Positions 44,079 to 53,450 of a stretch of DNA of 64,000 nt are shown here, one piece after another (the first letter of the stretch is position 1; each line of letters begins with the position of its first letter). This DNA comes from an uncultured Bacteroidales bacterium (GTDB lineage: Bacteria > Bacteroidota > Bacteroidia > Bacteroidales > Paludibacteraceae). The stretch spans positions 1 through 64,000 of the forward strand of contig CALFTM010000058.1 in assembly GCA_937916355.1 (NCBI GenBank). The letters are read 5' to 3'. A program made the translations under genes and the position numbers. The notes below the pieces were generated by a model. It was not told where the DNA came from. It worked only from the letters and a program-made list of their open reading frames with translations, and did not search any database.

Positions 44079-47000
44079 TTATTTCCGTTTAATTATCTTT
44101 TCTCGGATTATCTCACTCTCTGTTTGTATTTGTATTATGTAGACACCTTCCTCCAGATTTGCTAAATGCAATGTGCATTCAGTTGTGTTAACGTTTTCTT
44201 GGAGTAAAACGGTCTTTCCAGTCAAATCCATCAACTGTATCGACGAAATTGTTTTAGAAGAGGTTACTGTTAAATCAGAAGAGAAAGGATTCGGAGACAA
44301 ATTGTGGGAAAGAACATTGAAGTCTTCAGAGAGTGTCTTCTCCGGAGTTTCCTCAGGTTCACAGTCTATTGTTCCGTTGGAGGCCTTTGGGGTGGCTGTG
44401 ATGAGAATTTGTCCATCATCACAATTTTTCACACTGAATATTGTAAGATCGTTTGAATTGTCTTCCATTCTTCCGTACGACTCATTTTTCTCGTGATTTT
44501 CGTATTTGATTTCATTCAAAATTTTTGTTTCTCCATTCTCTTTTTGGTAGAACAGTTTGATTAGGGACGGGTTGTCTACATCGAGATTGAAGTCTAAGTA
44601 AAGAGGTCCATCCAACAGGTCTCCTTTTGCCCATAACAACTTGTGTTCTCCCGGTTGTATGATTGTTTCAGGATATCCAAAAGGTATTCTGGACTCCTCC
44701 TTCGGCGAGTCATTTGATTCAACAGAGAGGTAGAGACCAGCCAAATCGCATGGCTCTTCTCCATAGTTGTACACTTCAATCCAGTCCGGATATTTCCCGT
44801 AATCGTCAGGGTTGTTGGACTTGTCGCCACTGCTTGCGCTGACCTCATTTAACACAAGAGTATAACCCGGATGGTTGCTAATCTTTTCAAAAATAGCAGT
44901 CACTTTCAGATCCCCATTCAATGAGATGTTGATCTCTCCGTTTTCGTTGTCGTCAGTCTCATCTTGTTGAGTCATTTTCATTGAGAGATTAAATTCCAAG
45001 TCCGAACTTCCCGCACTTGCTTGGTGTACTTCAACCGCAATGATGTTTTTTCCGTTGGTCAGGTATTCCGGACTGATGCTGAAAGAAGAACTTCTGTCAT
45101 TGCCATTTTTATCGACCGACAATGTAGTGTCGGAAATCTCTTCTTCAGGGAGGTTTTCTCGTTTTACCTCTTTGCCATTGATGTACATGACGAAACCATC
45201 ATCGTAGTCGATGTCTGCCGTTAAGTCCCTGATGTTTTTAACATCTTGGATTTCAAAAGTGCTTCTGAAATATGCGGTAATCGGTTTAGCTTCATCGTCT
45301 TCACCATAGTCTAAAACGACATCATATTTGGAGTCACCCTTCGTGGTGTTGTAGCCAAAGAATCCAGCACCGCTTTCCCACGAGCTATCATCGAAATCAT
45401 TCGTGTTCCAATCTCTGTCCGGAGCCGTCGCCTCGTAATAGTAGCTCCATTTAGAATTGTTATCTAACAATGAGACAGAGGCGATTTTTCCCACTTCACA
45501 AGAACTATCGGGGGAGAATTTCCATTCAACAAACCTGTATCCTTCAGGGGCGTATGCTTTCAGATTCATATTCCATTTGGAAATGTATTTTCCTTGGTAT
45601 TCCGATATTGGTTCATTGTTGAGTAAGATGGTCGCATCATCGACGTTGGAGGAGATTTCCAGATCTACAAGCTCTTCTCCCCCTACATATTTGATTAGGT
45701 GGTCGTAGACATAGCTGGCTCTGTCGTGAGCATACTTTCTCATCTCTTTAGTCTTGGCAAACGCATCTTTCCCGTCAAATGTTGCGCAAAATTCGTCGCT
45801 CACTTTCCCACAAACGTCATCAAATACCTTGTCGATGTTTTCAGTTGAAAAAGTGGTGGACAAGTGAGAGAGGAATTTTGTTGTGAATTTTGTCTTAAAT
45901 TCAGGGTTCTCGGATAGGTTTTTGAATATTTCTACCATCCAACTCTTTTTGTTAGCCCAGTCTGTTTGTCCCTTCCCTTGACACCATTCTATCATGTTGC
46001 GATCTAAATTGCAGAGATAGGTGTTGTATAAACATTTGAAACCAAAGTCCATGTCGAACAGCATCCAGCGGAATCTTCCACCATCTTTTGCCCTCCATAG
46101 TTTGGTGTTGTTTCCCGGCCAATCTACATTGACGGCATATTGTTGCAGGATTTGGTAGTCGATGTATTCGTCCATGTCCATCATTTGGCAAGCTTTGGCG
46201 TAGTATCCTTCGCTATCAGGTTCGTTCTGAGTGAGGTGTTCTACCAATTGATTATAAAAGGTTAGGTCTCCTTTCTTTAAGACAATTTCGGATTGGTCGC
46301 CGATGGTGATGAAATCAATCTCATCGTCATCATAGCCGTGATTCGTTTTGATGTAATCGTCGTTCATTCGTTCCCTTAGTCCCATCAACCCTTGGTACTC
46401 TCCGTTTAGGTAGTATGCCACTGGTTGGAAGCCTTGGTAGTCAATGTTCATGCCTATGGCGAATGTTTGCGCCAAACCATCTTTAAAACGGATGTTTTCA
46501 AATTCGTTACCTCCATTTCTCAGGTGGAGCGTTTTATGTTTCAGACCCGGTTTTGAATCAAAAAAATCAAAATCATAGACCTCGTTGCCCGTCTTTTTTG
46601 ACGTTTTGAGGGATAAGGATTTGACTTTATTTCCTACAGAACAACCTCCTTCGACAGCAGCTTCCACCTCTTGTGAGAGGTATTGGTCATTTTTGATGTA
46701 TTCGAAGTTTACCGCACGTTTCCAGTCTTGATGGTAGTTGGCTTTGGTACTATTGCAATCTTTCTCTCCAATTATTCCGTTGGTGCCGACGACGAGTATG
46801 CCGATGGTGTCATTTTCAAGGAACTCTTCATTTGCTGTGACAGAAACAATAGGCAAAGAGAACCCTCCACACCCTTCATGCTCTTTGTCCATGAAGATGT
46901 AACTGCCGGTTGTGATTTTGCTTGGTAGCATATTGTCGAGGTATGCAATAGCGCGAATGTTCGTATTCTTCTCAATTGTGATTTCCTTTTCATATAACTC

Positions 47001-47654
47001 TCCGTTGGATGGCGAAGGTTCAGAACCGTCGGTTGTATAGTATATCTTCGCATTGTCCGTCCTTGTGGAAAGAGATAGTTTGAATGTCTCATTGATTATA
47101 CCCGGTTTCTGAGAAAGAGAGGGGGCAATACATCGGTGGTTCTTTTTATGGGAGACGCAAAAAGAGTTCTCCTCCTTTAGCGTTGGAACCATGTAGCCCA
47201 TGTCAGACCCATATCTTCCGTAAGAGATGTGTGGCTCCATTGCATCATAGTATATGGAATCTATGAGAGTCGCTCCTTGATAAAGAGTGATATATCCTCC
47301 ATCGGCATCCAGTTTGAATGGAGCATGGTTTTGTGCAGAAGACTCATCCATCCACAAAAGGGTATATTTGCCCCCTTTGACGTTGATGTCTTGGTCGATT
47401 TCCCACTTCCCTTTTAGTTCTGTTCCTTCAGAATTTTTTTTCTTTTTGAAGTGAGTCAGGGTCATCCCTTTTAGAGAAACAGACTCTTCCCCATTGTTAT
47501 AAAATTCTATGACTCCGGAGAAATTGTAGTTCTCTTTGTTGTACATTGTAGAGATGTTACATGGCATCACCTCATTGATGACGATTTCTGCATGGAGACT
47601 ACTGCTGAGTAAGAGAAAGCCTCCCAATATGTATTGGAATATATTTTTTTTCAT
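44079..47654 (-). CDS. CotH/lamin-tail protein secreted by the type IX system
   Basis: A 1191-residue multidomain surface protein. After a signal peptide (to about 22) come a lamin-tail-like domain (IVINEVMP onward), a chitobiase C-terminal-like beta domain (KIYYTTDGSEPSPSNG, about 205-260), a CotH kinase-like domain (about 270-640, with WLFDMDFGF-type core), a small InlB-like repeat, a galactose-binding-like sandwich (YYYEATAPDRDWNTNDFDD), a second lamin-tail domain (LVLNEVSAS) and a T9SS type A sorting domain (LSPNPFSSDLTV to the end). CotH kinases can phosphorylate proteins, but here the role is probably extracellular glycan or matrix binding. The sorting domain is good evidence for a working T9SS. 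Confidence 0.88.
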   Translation of the reverse strand: MKKNIFQYILGGFLLLSSSLHAEIVINEVMPCNISTMYNKENYNFSGVIEFYNNGEESVSLKGMTLTHFKKKKNSEGTELKGKWEIDQDINVKGGKYTLLWMDESSAQNHAPFKLDADGGYITLYQGATLIDSIYYDAMEPHISYGRYGSDMGYMVPTLKEENSFCVSHKKNHRCIAPSLSQKPGIINETFKLSLSTRTDNAKIYYTTDGSEPSPSNGELYEKEITIEKNTNIRAIAYLDNMLPSKITTGSYIFMDKEHEGCGGFSLPIVSVTANEEFLENDTIGILVVGTNGIIGEKDCNSTKANYHQDWKRAVNFEYIKNDQYLSQEVEAAVEGGCSVGNKVKSLSLKTSKKTGNEVYDFDFFDSKPGLKHKTLHLRNGGNEFENIRFKDGLAQTFAIGMNIDYQGFQPVAYYLNGEYQGLMGLRERMNDDYIKTNHGYDDDEIDFITIGDQSEIVLKKGDLTFYNQLVEHLTQNEPDSEGYYAKACQMMDMDEYIDYQILQQYAVNVDWPGNNTKLWRAKDGGRFRWMLFDMDFGFKCLYNTYLCNLDRNMIEWCQGKGQTDWANKKSWMVEIFKNLSENPEFKTKFTTKFLSHLSTTFSTENIDKVFDDVCGKVSDEFCATFDGKDAFAKTKEMRKYAHDRASYVYDHLIKYVGGEELVDLEISSNVDDATILLNNEPISEYQGKYISKWNMNLKAYAPEGYRFVEWKFSPDSSCEVGKIASVSLLDNNSKWSYYYEATAPDRDWNTNDFDDSSWESGAGFFGYNTTKGDSKYDVVLDYGEDDEAKPITAYFRSTFEIQDVKNIRDLTADIDYDDGFVMYINGKEVKRENLPEEEISDTTLSVDKNGNDRSSSFSISPEYLTNGKNIIAVEVHQASAGSSDLEFNLSMKMTQQDETDDNENGEINISLNGDLKVTAIFEKISNHPGYTLVLNEVSASSGDKSNNPDDYGKYPDWIEVYNYGEEPCDLAGLYLSVESNDSPKEESRIPFGYPETIIQPGEHKLLWAKGDLLDGPLYLDFNLDVDNPSLIKLFYQKENGETKILNEIKYENHEKNESYGRMEDNSNDLTIFSVKNCDDGQILITATPKASNGTIDCEPEETPEKTLSEDFNVLSHNLSPNPFSSDLTVTSSKTISSIQLMDLTGKTVLLQENVNTTECTLHLANLEEGVYIIQIQTESEIIREKIIKRK

Positions 47655-47744
47655 ACTGATCTTTTTTTTGTTGTTGTTTTAGAAATGTGTAACTCAGGAT
47701 TTTTTTTTCAGACACACCCTTTTATGCGAAGTTATACTAATTTT

Positions 47745-47752
47745 CAAAGTTA
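47745..47752 (-). promoter_or_regulatory. -7 promoter box of the CotH-domain gene
   Basis: The minus strand reads TAACTTTG, a perfect TAnnTTTG box about 90 bases before the CotH-domain start. I do not see a convincing -33 TTTG. Confidence 0.45.
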
Positions 47753-47796
47753 ACCCAATTTTTTTGTGAATATTTTCAAAAAAGTTTTTTTCATGC

Positions 47797-47804
47797 TAAT
47801 TTTG
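47797..47804 (+). promoter_or_regulatory. -7 promoter box of dprA
   Basis: TAATTTTG is a perfect TAnnTTTG box 22 bases before the dprA start. The -33 position lacks an exact TTTG. Confidence 0.5.
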
Positions 47805-47826
47805 CAGAAAATTAAACTGTTTTTGT

Positions 47827-48933
47827 ATGCGTTCAGATGTTATTTATGATATTGCCTTGACGATGGCAAAGGGTGTCGGTCCGGTTGTGGCTCGGCGTTT
47901 GATTAATTCCTTGGGTAGTGCGAGGGCGGTGCTTGAGGCATCTCGTGGTGTTTTAGAGAAAATTCCCGGTGTGGGAAGTGTGATTGCTTTGCAGGTGAAA
48001 GAGCCCAATTTATTGAAAAGAGCAGAAAAGGAGTTGCTTTTTTTAGAAAAGATTGGAGGACGGGTTCTAGCACAAGATTTTGAGGATTACCCTTATCGTT
48101 TAAAAGAGTGCGAGGATAGCCCCATTTTATTGTATCAAAAAGGGAAGTTGAATTTGAATGTAAAACGGTCTGTCGGAATTGTCGGGACGAGGAAGATGAC
48201 GCAGTATGGGCGTGACCTTATTGTGAATGTGGTGAAAGATTTGGCAAAGGAGCTGCCAGATTGTCTCGTGGTTTCAGGCTTGGCTCATGGTGTGGATGGC
48301 TTGTCTCACCGTAGTTCTGTTGAGTTGGGGTTGCAGACTGTTGGAGTGGTGGGGCATGGACTTGATATGATTTATCCCGCAGAGCATAGAACATTAGCAG
48401 AGAAGATGATGTCGAATGGAGGTTTGTTGACAGAGTTTCATTCAAATTGTGTTGTCGATCGAAAGAACTTTGTCTCCCGAAATCGTATTATTGCTGGTTT
48501 GAGTGATGTTGTTTTAGTGGTAGAATCAGGAGAAAAGGGAGGTGCTTTGTTGACTGCCGATTTTGCGGCTTCCTACAATCGTGATGTTTGTGCGTTCCCC
48601 GGAAGAGTGGGCGATGCCTACTCAAAAGGGTGTAATATGCTGATAAAAGAGAATCGCGCTGTGTTGGTGGAGAATGCCGGAGATATAATTCGTATGATGA
48701 ACTGGGATCAAAAACCATCCCCAAAAGAACCTATTCAATTGTCTCTGTTTGTGGAGTTAGATGCGCGGGAACGTCTGGTTGTCCAATTGTTGGAAATGGA
48801 AGGGCGAATGCATATCGACCAGATGTCAAGGAGATTGCAATGGAAGATGAATGAACTCTCTACCCAGTTGTTTGAACTGGAAATGAAAGATTTAGTGCGT
48901 TCATTTCCGGGTGGTGTTTATGGATTGAAGTGA
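47827..48933 (+). CDS. dprA: DNA processing protein DprA
   Basis: DprA binds incoming single-stranded DNA and loads RecA in natural transformation. The 368-residue protein has a helix-hairpin-helix N-terminus (MAKGVGPVVARRLINSLG), a Rossmann-like core beginning GIVGTRKMTQYGRD near 117 and containing VSGLAHGVDGLSHRSS and GGLLTEF, and a C-terminal winged helix (about 300-368). Length and motifs are normal. With comF 8 kb away, the strain carries at least part of a competence set. Confidence 0.94.
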   Translation: MRSDVIYDIALTMAKGVGPVVARRLINSLGSARAVLEASRGVLEKIPGVGSVIALQVKEPNLLKRAEKELLFLEKIGGRVLAQDFEDYPYRLKECEDSPILLYQKGKLNLNVKRSVGIVGTRKMTQYGRDLIVNVVKDLAKELPDCLVVSGLAHGVDGLSHRSSVELGLQTVGVVGHGLDMIYPAEHRTLAEKMMSNGGLLTEFHSNCVVDRKNFVSRNRIIAGLSDVVLVVESGEKGGALLTADFAASYNRDVCAFPGRVGDAYSKGCNMLIKENRAVLVENAGDIIRMMNWDQKPSPKEPIQLSLFVELDARERLVVQLLEMEGRMHIDQMSRRLQWKMNELSTQLFELEMKDLVRSFPGGVYGLK

Positions 48934-48940
48934 AAAAAGA

Positions 48941-48971
48941 AAAGCCTTCTTATGAGAGCAAAGAAGGCTTT
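48941..48971. terminator. Terminator between dprA and the convergent lipoprotein gene
   Basis: A perfect 11-bp stem, AAAGCCTTCTT (48941-48951) with its complement at 48961-48971. The minus-strand side is followed by TTTTTT, so it is a good terminator for the lipoprotein gene; the plus side is weaker in T. Confidence 0.75.
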
Positions 48972-48991
48972 CGCATTGTCAGTCTGTAGAA

Positions 48992-49432
48992 TTACTCTTG
49001 AACGAATGTCGTCGGATAATCGCCGAAATTCAAAGAGAATGAGATTTTCCCCTCTTTTATAGAACCTTTTATGTCGGTTGCGGTGTATTTAGGGAATTCT
49101 TTCCCATTAAGAAGTGGGACGATGGTTTCAGCGGCGAATGACCATTCGTTTTCTCCTATTTTTGAGCAAGGAATGCCTTCAATAGAAGGGGATACCGTTA
49201 TAGGCATTCGGCTGGAAAACTTCACATCTTTAAAAGCGATGTTTATTTTATCATCAGCGATGTTATAAGAACACATTGTTGTGTCAGAAAAATTCTCCTC
49301 TGACTCTACATATATTATTCCACTTACGGTGTTCTCTACATTGTCGTTAATCGGATCTTCATCCTCTTTGTCACAAGCAATGAAAGCTGAGAAAATTGTA
49401 ACTAACACTGAAAATAAGAAAATTTTTTTCAT
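48992..49432 (-). CDS. Lipoprotein, unknown function
   Basis: A 146-residue lipoprotein with signal MKKIFLFSVLVTIFSAF, lipid cysteine in FIACDKEDED, and acidic residues just after it, suggesting surface display. The remainder is beta-rich and could be a lipocalin or calycin-like barrel, but I do not recognise a family with certainty. It follows the second TonB-dependent receptor by 39 bases on the same strand, so it may be its surface partner. Confidence 0.65.
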   Translation of the reverse strand: MKKIFLFSVLVTIFSAFIACDKEDEDPINDNVENTVSGIIYVESEENFSDTTMCSYNIADDKINIAFKDVKFSSRMPITVSPSIEGIPCSKIGENEWSFAAETIVPLLNGKEFPKYTATDIKGSIKEGKISFSLNFGDYPTTFVQE

Positions 49433-49471
49433 GATTTGAATTTTTTAGTTGTTATTTAAATGTTTTTGAAT

Positions 49472-51805
49472 TTACCGATTTTGTGGATTGAAACAATATT
49501 TCAAAGAGATTCCAATTTGTCGTGGTTTCCCTATTTGACAAAATTGATTTCCAATGGATGTGAATCGGAATGTCTCATATTCTTTGTCTCCTATGTTTTT
49601 ACACCATCCTTTGATTGTGAAATATTTAGTTTCAAATGCGACGGAGGCATCGAATACCGAGTAAAATGGTTGAGAGGTTCTGTTCTGCTCGTCCCAATAT
49701 ATTTTGCCCGTTCCTTTCCAACTTCCGAACAAGTTGATTGATTTCAGGAAGTTTTTGTTCACGAAAATGGTGTAGTTCAGTCTTGCGACTGTCGTGTTTT
49801 GAGGTGCGAAAGGAACATATTTCCCGCTGTAGTCGTGGTTCCCGTCGTGGTACTGGACGAATTTGGCGTTGGTGTAACCGTATGCCGCACCCAAAAAGAG
49901 AGAGTTGGTTTTGTTTCTGAATATCATCCAGTCCAAACTTAGTTCGCAACCGAGACTTCGGCTTTTGCCAGCATTGGTCATCATCCTTCCGGTGTTTTTA
50001 CCCGGAGGGAATACCGTTAGTTGTTGATTCTCCGTTCTTACATAAAATGCGGCAACATCAATTTTAACTTTTTTTATCTCCTCTTTTTTGACGGTGAATT
50101 TCCCTCCTAACTCGTAAGTCCAATTGTATTCAGGGTCGTATGAAATCGCTTTCTCCACATCGTATCCTTCCGAGTTGTCATCAAAAGCCATTCCCATGTC
50201 GCTCATCAAATCATCTTTGAGCTTTTTTTGAAGTAAATCAGAAAAGATTTGCGTGTTAAAACCTCCTGCTTTATAGCCCTTTGAAGCTTTAATGTAGATT
50301 TGGTTTTCCTTGTTGATATTGTACTGTACTGATACTTTAGGCAGAAATTCAAAAAAACTTTTTTTGGCAGTTCCATTCAAATGACAAGTGAATGGGTAAA
50401 ACTCATCCGAAAAAAGTGTCATCAAGTAGTGTAGGGTAGCCTCGTTTTGGTATTCCATTTTTGCATTTTCGTAGTCAATCCTAAGTCCTGCAGCAAAGAT
50501 CCATTTTTTCAGATGGAATTCAGAATGGTGATGCGCAGCTACACCGAAACCGGGGATTCGGAATGCGCAATTTATCGGCAGCTCCTCCTCTTTGAATTCC
50601 AACCTATCGTTAGGAAATACCGTTTGCAGTCCTTTATTTGCATTGTCTAAAATAAGCTCGTCCACTCCTGCTTTGCCGAAAACTACAGGAGCCTCCATTT
50701 TGTTGTGTTTGTAGAATGCAGAAAGTCCCGATTTCCATTGCCAAATGCGAGGTGCTTCAGTAGCCGAGTAGGGTTGGTTTGAAGAGAAGTATATGTCTTC
50801 GGTTACTACGTGTTCATTTTGTTTTTGATTGAGGGTGAAGATAGGTTTGGGCGTAAAATCATTGTCGAGAAACATATCGTCGTTGAGGTACTGGTAACTT
50901 GTATTCGACTCAAAAATGAATTTATCATTTCGGACACGCACAGAGAGTCCGTCGACAAGGCTGATTCTTTTGTAATGACACTCCTCATTGTAGTTTACCA
51001 GATGTATGCCGGTGCTGTCTACGGGGCGATAGGCATAACCTCCTTGTTTGATTACACCTCCGAGTAGCATGTTTTCTATTTCTAATTTTTTAGACAAAAT
51101 CCATCGCTGTTGGCTATGAAGGTTGATACTATTGGATGGGTCGCAAAGCTTTCCGTTGTAATCATTTATAAAGTAGCCGTCCGTATGTTTTGCGTTAGCA
51201 GAAAAGGAGAAGGCGAACTTTCGAGACGGAGCATATCGAGTGGAAGCCTTGATTTGGATTGTGTTGCCAGTAGAATAATCAACCGAAGCAGTTGTCTCTT
51301 GCGGCAAAAACGGGTCTTTCAGCTCCATTAGAATCAATCCTCCCAACGTGTTCCTTCCATAAATTGTTCCTTGAGGCCCTTTTAGAAAAGAGACGCTTTG
51401 AAGGTCGTACATTTCAAAATCGAAGTTGTTTTTGTTGAGTATGGGTGTTCCGTTAATTAAGAATCCTACAACAGGCTGATCAATGCGAGCACCGGAACCC
51501 CTTACATATATGGAGGAGGTCATTTGAGACCCGTAGTCCGGCATATAGAAGTTGGGCGTGAACTGAGACAGGTCTTTTGCAGTTGTTGCATTCAGTTGTT
51601 CTATGCTTTTTGCATCGAAAACATTTAAAATGATTGGCTGCTTTTCGATTGAAAAGGTTTTCCCTTGTATGCGTTTCGTTTCGACTTCTATCAATGGAAG
51701 CTCCGCTGAATCTAAAGAGTCTCTCTCTTGTGTTGTTGCTTGTACAACAAAAGGGTGAAATAAAAGAAAAAACAACAGAACCTTTAATATAAAACTAAAA
51801 CGCAT
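49472..51805 (-). CDS. TonB-dependent outer-membrane receptor, paralogue
   Basis: A 777-residue receptor with a signal peptide (to about 24), a plug domain (about 50-170, with VSFLKGPQGTIYGRNTLGG) and a barrel ending in GKPRQIGISLKYCF. Its plan and many barrel segments (KASKGYKAGGFN, YELGGKF, YAPSRKFAFSFSANAKHTDG) parallel the receptor at 36324-38756, so the two arose by duplication. No SusD is adjacent. A lipoprotein gene follows closely. Ligand unknown; small metal-containing molecules are likely for this subfamily. Confidence 0.9.
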   Translation of the reverse strand: MRFSFILKVLLFFLLFHPFVVQATTQERDSLDSAELPLIEVETKRIQGKTFSIEKQPIILNVFDAKSIEQLNATTAKDLSQFTPNFYMPDYGSQMTSSIYVRGSGARIDQPVVGFLINGTPILNKNNFDFEMYDLQSVSFLKGPQGTIYGRNTLGGLILMELKDPFLPQETTASVDYSTGNTIQIKASTRYAPSRKFAFSFSANAKHTDGYFINDYNGKLCDPSNSINLHSQQRWILSKKLEIENMLLGGVIKQGGYAYRPVDSTGIHLVNYNEECHYKRISLVDGLSVRVRNDKFIFESNTSYQYLNDDMFLDNDFTPKPIFTLNQKQNEHVVTEDIYFSSNQPYSATEAPRIWQWKSGLSAFYKHNKMEAPVVFGKAGVDELILDNANKGLQTVFPNDRLEFKEEELPINCAFRIPGFGVAAHHHSEFHLKKWIFAAGLRIDYENAKMEYQNEATLHYLMTLFSDEFYPFTCHLNGTAKKSFFEFLPKVSVQYNINKENQIYIKASKGYKAGGFNTQIFSDLLQKKLKDDLMSDMGMAFDDNSEGYDVEKAISYDPEYNWTYELGGKFTVKKEEIKKVKIDVAAFYVRTENQQLTVFPPGKNTGRMMTNAGKSRSLGCELSLDWMIFRNKTNSLFLGAAYGYTNAKFVQYHDGNHDYSGKYVPFAPQNTTVARLNYTIFVNKNFLKSINLFGSWKGTGKIYWDEQNRTSQPFYSVFDASVAFETKYFTIKGWCKNIGDKEYETFRFTSIGNQFCQIGKPRQIGISLKYCFNPQNR

Positions 51806-51842
51806 GTCAAATTTTTTTTGTTCGGAAACATTGTTTAGGTTT

Positions 51843-51887
51843 TCAAAAAAAAGAAGAAGTAACGAACATGTATGCCATTACTTCTTC
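51843..51887 (-). terminator. Terminator after tRNA-Cys
   Basis: A perfect 10-bp stem, GAAGAAGTAA (51853-51862) with its complement at 51878-51887, followed on the minus strand by TTTTTTTTG. It lies 9 bases beyond the tRNA. Confidence 0.88.
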
Positions 51888-51895
51888 ATATTCAG

Positions 51896-51966
51896 AGGTT
51901 CCTAGCAGACTCGAACTGCTGTAAACGGTTTTGCAGACCGGTACCTAACCACTCGGCCAAGGAACC
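51896..51966 (-). tRNA. tRNA-Cys (GCA)
   Basis: Read on the minus strand, the 7-bp acceptor stem is GGTTCCT/AGGAACC, the anticodon loop is CTGCAAA (anticodon GCA), and the T arm contains GTTCGAGTC. The discriminator base is U, as expected for tRNA-Cys. CCA is not encoded. A strong terminator follows. Confidence 0.96.
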
Positions 51967-52226
51967 TTTTTTCTAAATGCGATGCAAAGTTATAACATTT
52001 TATTTGAAAGAGCAAATATTCTTTCGTTGAATTTTTGAAATTTTTTTAAAGCATTCTTTTTCAATCAATTGTTGATTTTGAAGAGAAGAGACTTTTTGCT
52101 CGTTTGTGTTTTGTTTAGATAAGAAGACCGTAACAGCAACTCCTTGAGGATGCATTTGTTCGCACATTATGAGATAGAACAAAAGTAACCTCAAGGGCGT
52201 GGCTTTCAGGTCTAACTCGAATAATG
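51967..52226. other. Intergenic region, no supported gene
   Basis: A 64-codon minus-strand frame at 52000-52194 has no recognisable product and unusual composition, so I do not call it. I see no RNA or repeat. It presumably holds the tRNA promoter. Confidence 0.4.
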
Positions 52227-52688
52227 CTATTTTATATTGTCAAAAATTTTCTCTAAGTAGAAAAATGCTTTTGTTGCATCCTCTTTCGTAAATCCATAGA
52301 AGATAGATTCCAGCGCTTTTTTTGTGGCCTCATTTACGCTTTTTTCTATAGATTTCCCCTTTTCTGTGAGCATGACGTAGTTTGCTCGTTTGTCTCCGTC
52401 TTTTGCCTCTCTGTATATCAGTCCCTGTCTCTCCAAATTTCTCAGCAATCGTGTGATGCTTGGACGATCCTTGAAGGTTGCTTGTGCAATCATGTTCTGA
52501 GTAGGTTTTTCTCCGTTTAGACCATTCCATAGACAAAACATCACCACCCATTGTTCTGTCGTCATTTCGATACCCTCTTTTTTGAGAGTTCTCATGATGA
52601 TTCTGTTCATAGCATTGCTGATATTTCCGTTGATTACCGCAAATGCAATCTCCACCTCTTTAGGGTTAAATCTATTCTTCTGATCCAT
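52227..52688 (-). CDS. MarR family transcriptional regulator
   Basis: A 153-residue winged-helix regulator. The DNA-binding region includes MTTEQWVVMFCLW, the recognition helix around PSITRLLRNLERQGLI and the wing KDGDKRANYVMLTEKG. MarR proteins act as dimers on palindromes and usually repress their own gene. An open frame continues upstream, but the ATG at 52688 matches the family start and lies just behind a perfect promoter. A GTTGT-CAAA-ACAAC palindrome sits between the -33 and -7 boxes. Ligand and targets are unknown. Confidence 0.88.
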   Translation of the reverse strand: MDQKNRFNPKEVEIAFAVINGNISNAMNRIIMRTLKKEGIEMTTEQWVVMFCLWNGLNGEKPTQNMIAQATFKDRPSITRLLRNLERQGLIYREAKDGDKRANYVMLTEKGKSIEKSVNEATKKALESIFYGFTKEDATKAFFYLEKIFDNIK

Positions 52689-52705
52689 AGTTCTATATTT
52701 TGTCG

Positions 52706-52737
52706 CAAATTTAGTTGTCAAAACAACAGTGGACAAA
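52706..52737 (-). promoter_or_regulatory. Promoter and candidate operator of the MarR gene
   Basis: On the minus strand TTTG (52734-52737), 20 bases and TAAATTTG (52706-52713) form a perfect promoter. The spacer contains the palindrome GTTGT-CAAA-ACAAC (52714-52727), well placed for a dimeric repressor to block RNA polymerase. Confidence 0.7.
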
Positions 52738-52785
52738 ATTTTATAGTTAATGTTTCTTAAAAATGTTTTAAAACAATGAAATGTA

Positions 52786-52821
52786 CAAAAAAAAGTGGAG
52801 ACGATGATTCTCGCCTCCACT
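52786..52821 (-). terminator. Terminator of the TonB-lipoprotein gene run
   Basis: On the minus strand AGTGGAGGCGA pairs with TCGTCTCCACT (one mismatch in the middle), followed by TTTTTTTT. It lies about 20 bases after the stop of the last lipoprotein gene. Confidence 0.88.
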
Positions 52822-52840
52822 CAAGTTTTAAATTTTTTTT

Positions 52841-53425
52841 TTACTTTTTGTCGTAAACAAGTGTCGCCTGTACAGGGATTACAGTTTCAGTGAAAGGAAC
52901 TTTGATTTCAGCCTTTACATAGACAGTCAAAATACCGTTTTCCACAACATAACTAAGTTCTGTCATCTTTGCTGATTGCACGATTGCTGCATAATCAGGG
53001 AAAAGATTATCAACAATTGGCTTAAGGTCAGCCTCTCCGTTGATGGTCATAGGATTGCCTCCCTCAATAGGAGTGGTCGTAATTGAAAGAGTTCCATTGT
53101 CCGTTACAAAAGTGCCTTCTTTGCCGTCAGCAAGGAGAGTTCCGTCTTCGTTGAATGTTACTTCGTCTCCCAATACGTTCACCACCTGATTCAGGTCAAA
53201 ATCAGGGATAAGGGCCATCATCCCTTGCGAGGTCTCATCTCCGATGACGGTTTCTGTCAATTCATCGTTGATTGCCCATTGACCTACAATATCGCCCCCC
53301 TTTTTTGCCTCTTCAGTTGGGTTTTCAATACCATCATTAGTCTCTTCATCCTCTTCACAAGAGGTCAATGAGAGCGCAGAAGCACTTACGAAAAGTGCGA
53401 GAAAATAAAATTTAAATTTGCTCAT
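52841..53425 (-). CDS. Lipocalin-like lipoprotein (domain A)
   Basis: A 194-residue lipoprotein (lipobox LTSC, Cys23, then EEDEE) whose body from GGDIVGQWAINDE onward looks like a lipocalin-like beta barrel. Its sequence is related to the N-terminal half of the next gene upstream: GQWAINDELTETVIGDE and PDFDLNQVVNVLGDEVTF recur there as GEWYFNSKMSEITIGEE and PDFDIQKAMNVLGEKVEF. The acidic run after Cys suggests display on the cell surface. Last gene before the terminator at 52786. Confidence 0.75.
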   Translation of the reverse strand: MSKFKFYFLALFVSASALSLTSCEEDEETNDGIENPTEEAKKGGDIVGQWAINDELTETVIGDETSQGMMALIPDFDLNQVVNVLGDEVTFNEDGTLLADGKEGTFVTDNGTLSITTTPIEGGNPMTINGEADLKPIVDNLFPDYAAIVQSAKMTELSYVVENGILTVYVKAEIKVPFTETVIPVQATLVYDKK

Positions 53426-53450
53426 AACTGAAAATTTTTGGTTATTCTAT

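Noticed and set aside
52000..52194. Small protein gene on the minus strand
   Set aside because: No recognisable domain, no good promoter or neighbour context, and it lies between a tRNA and a regulator gene in AT-rich DNA.
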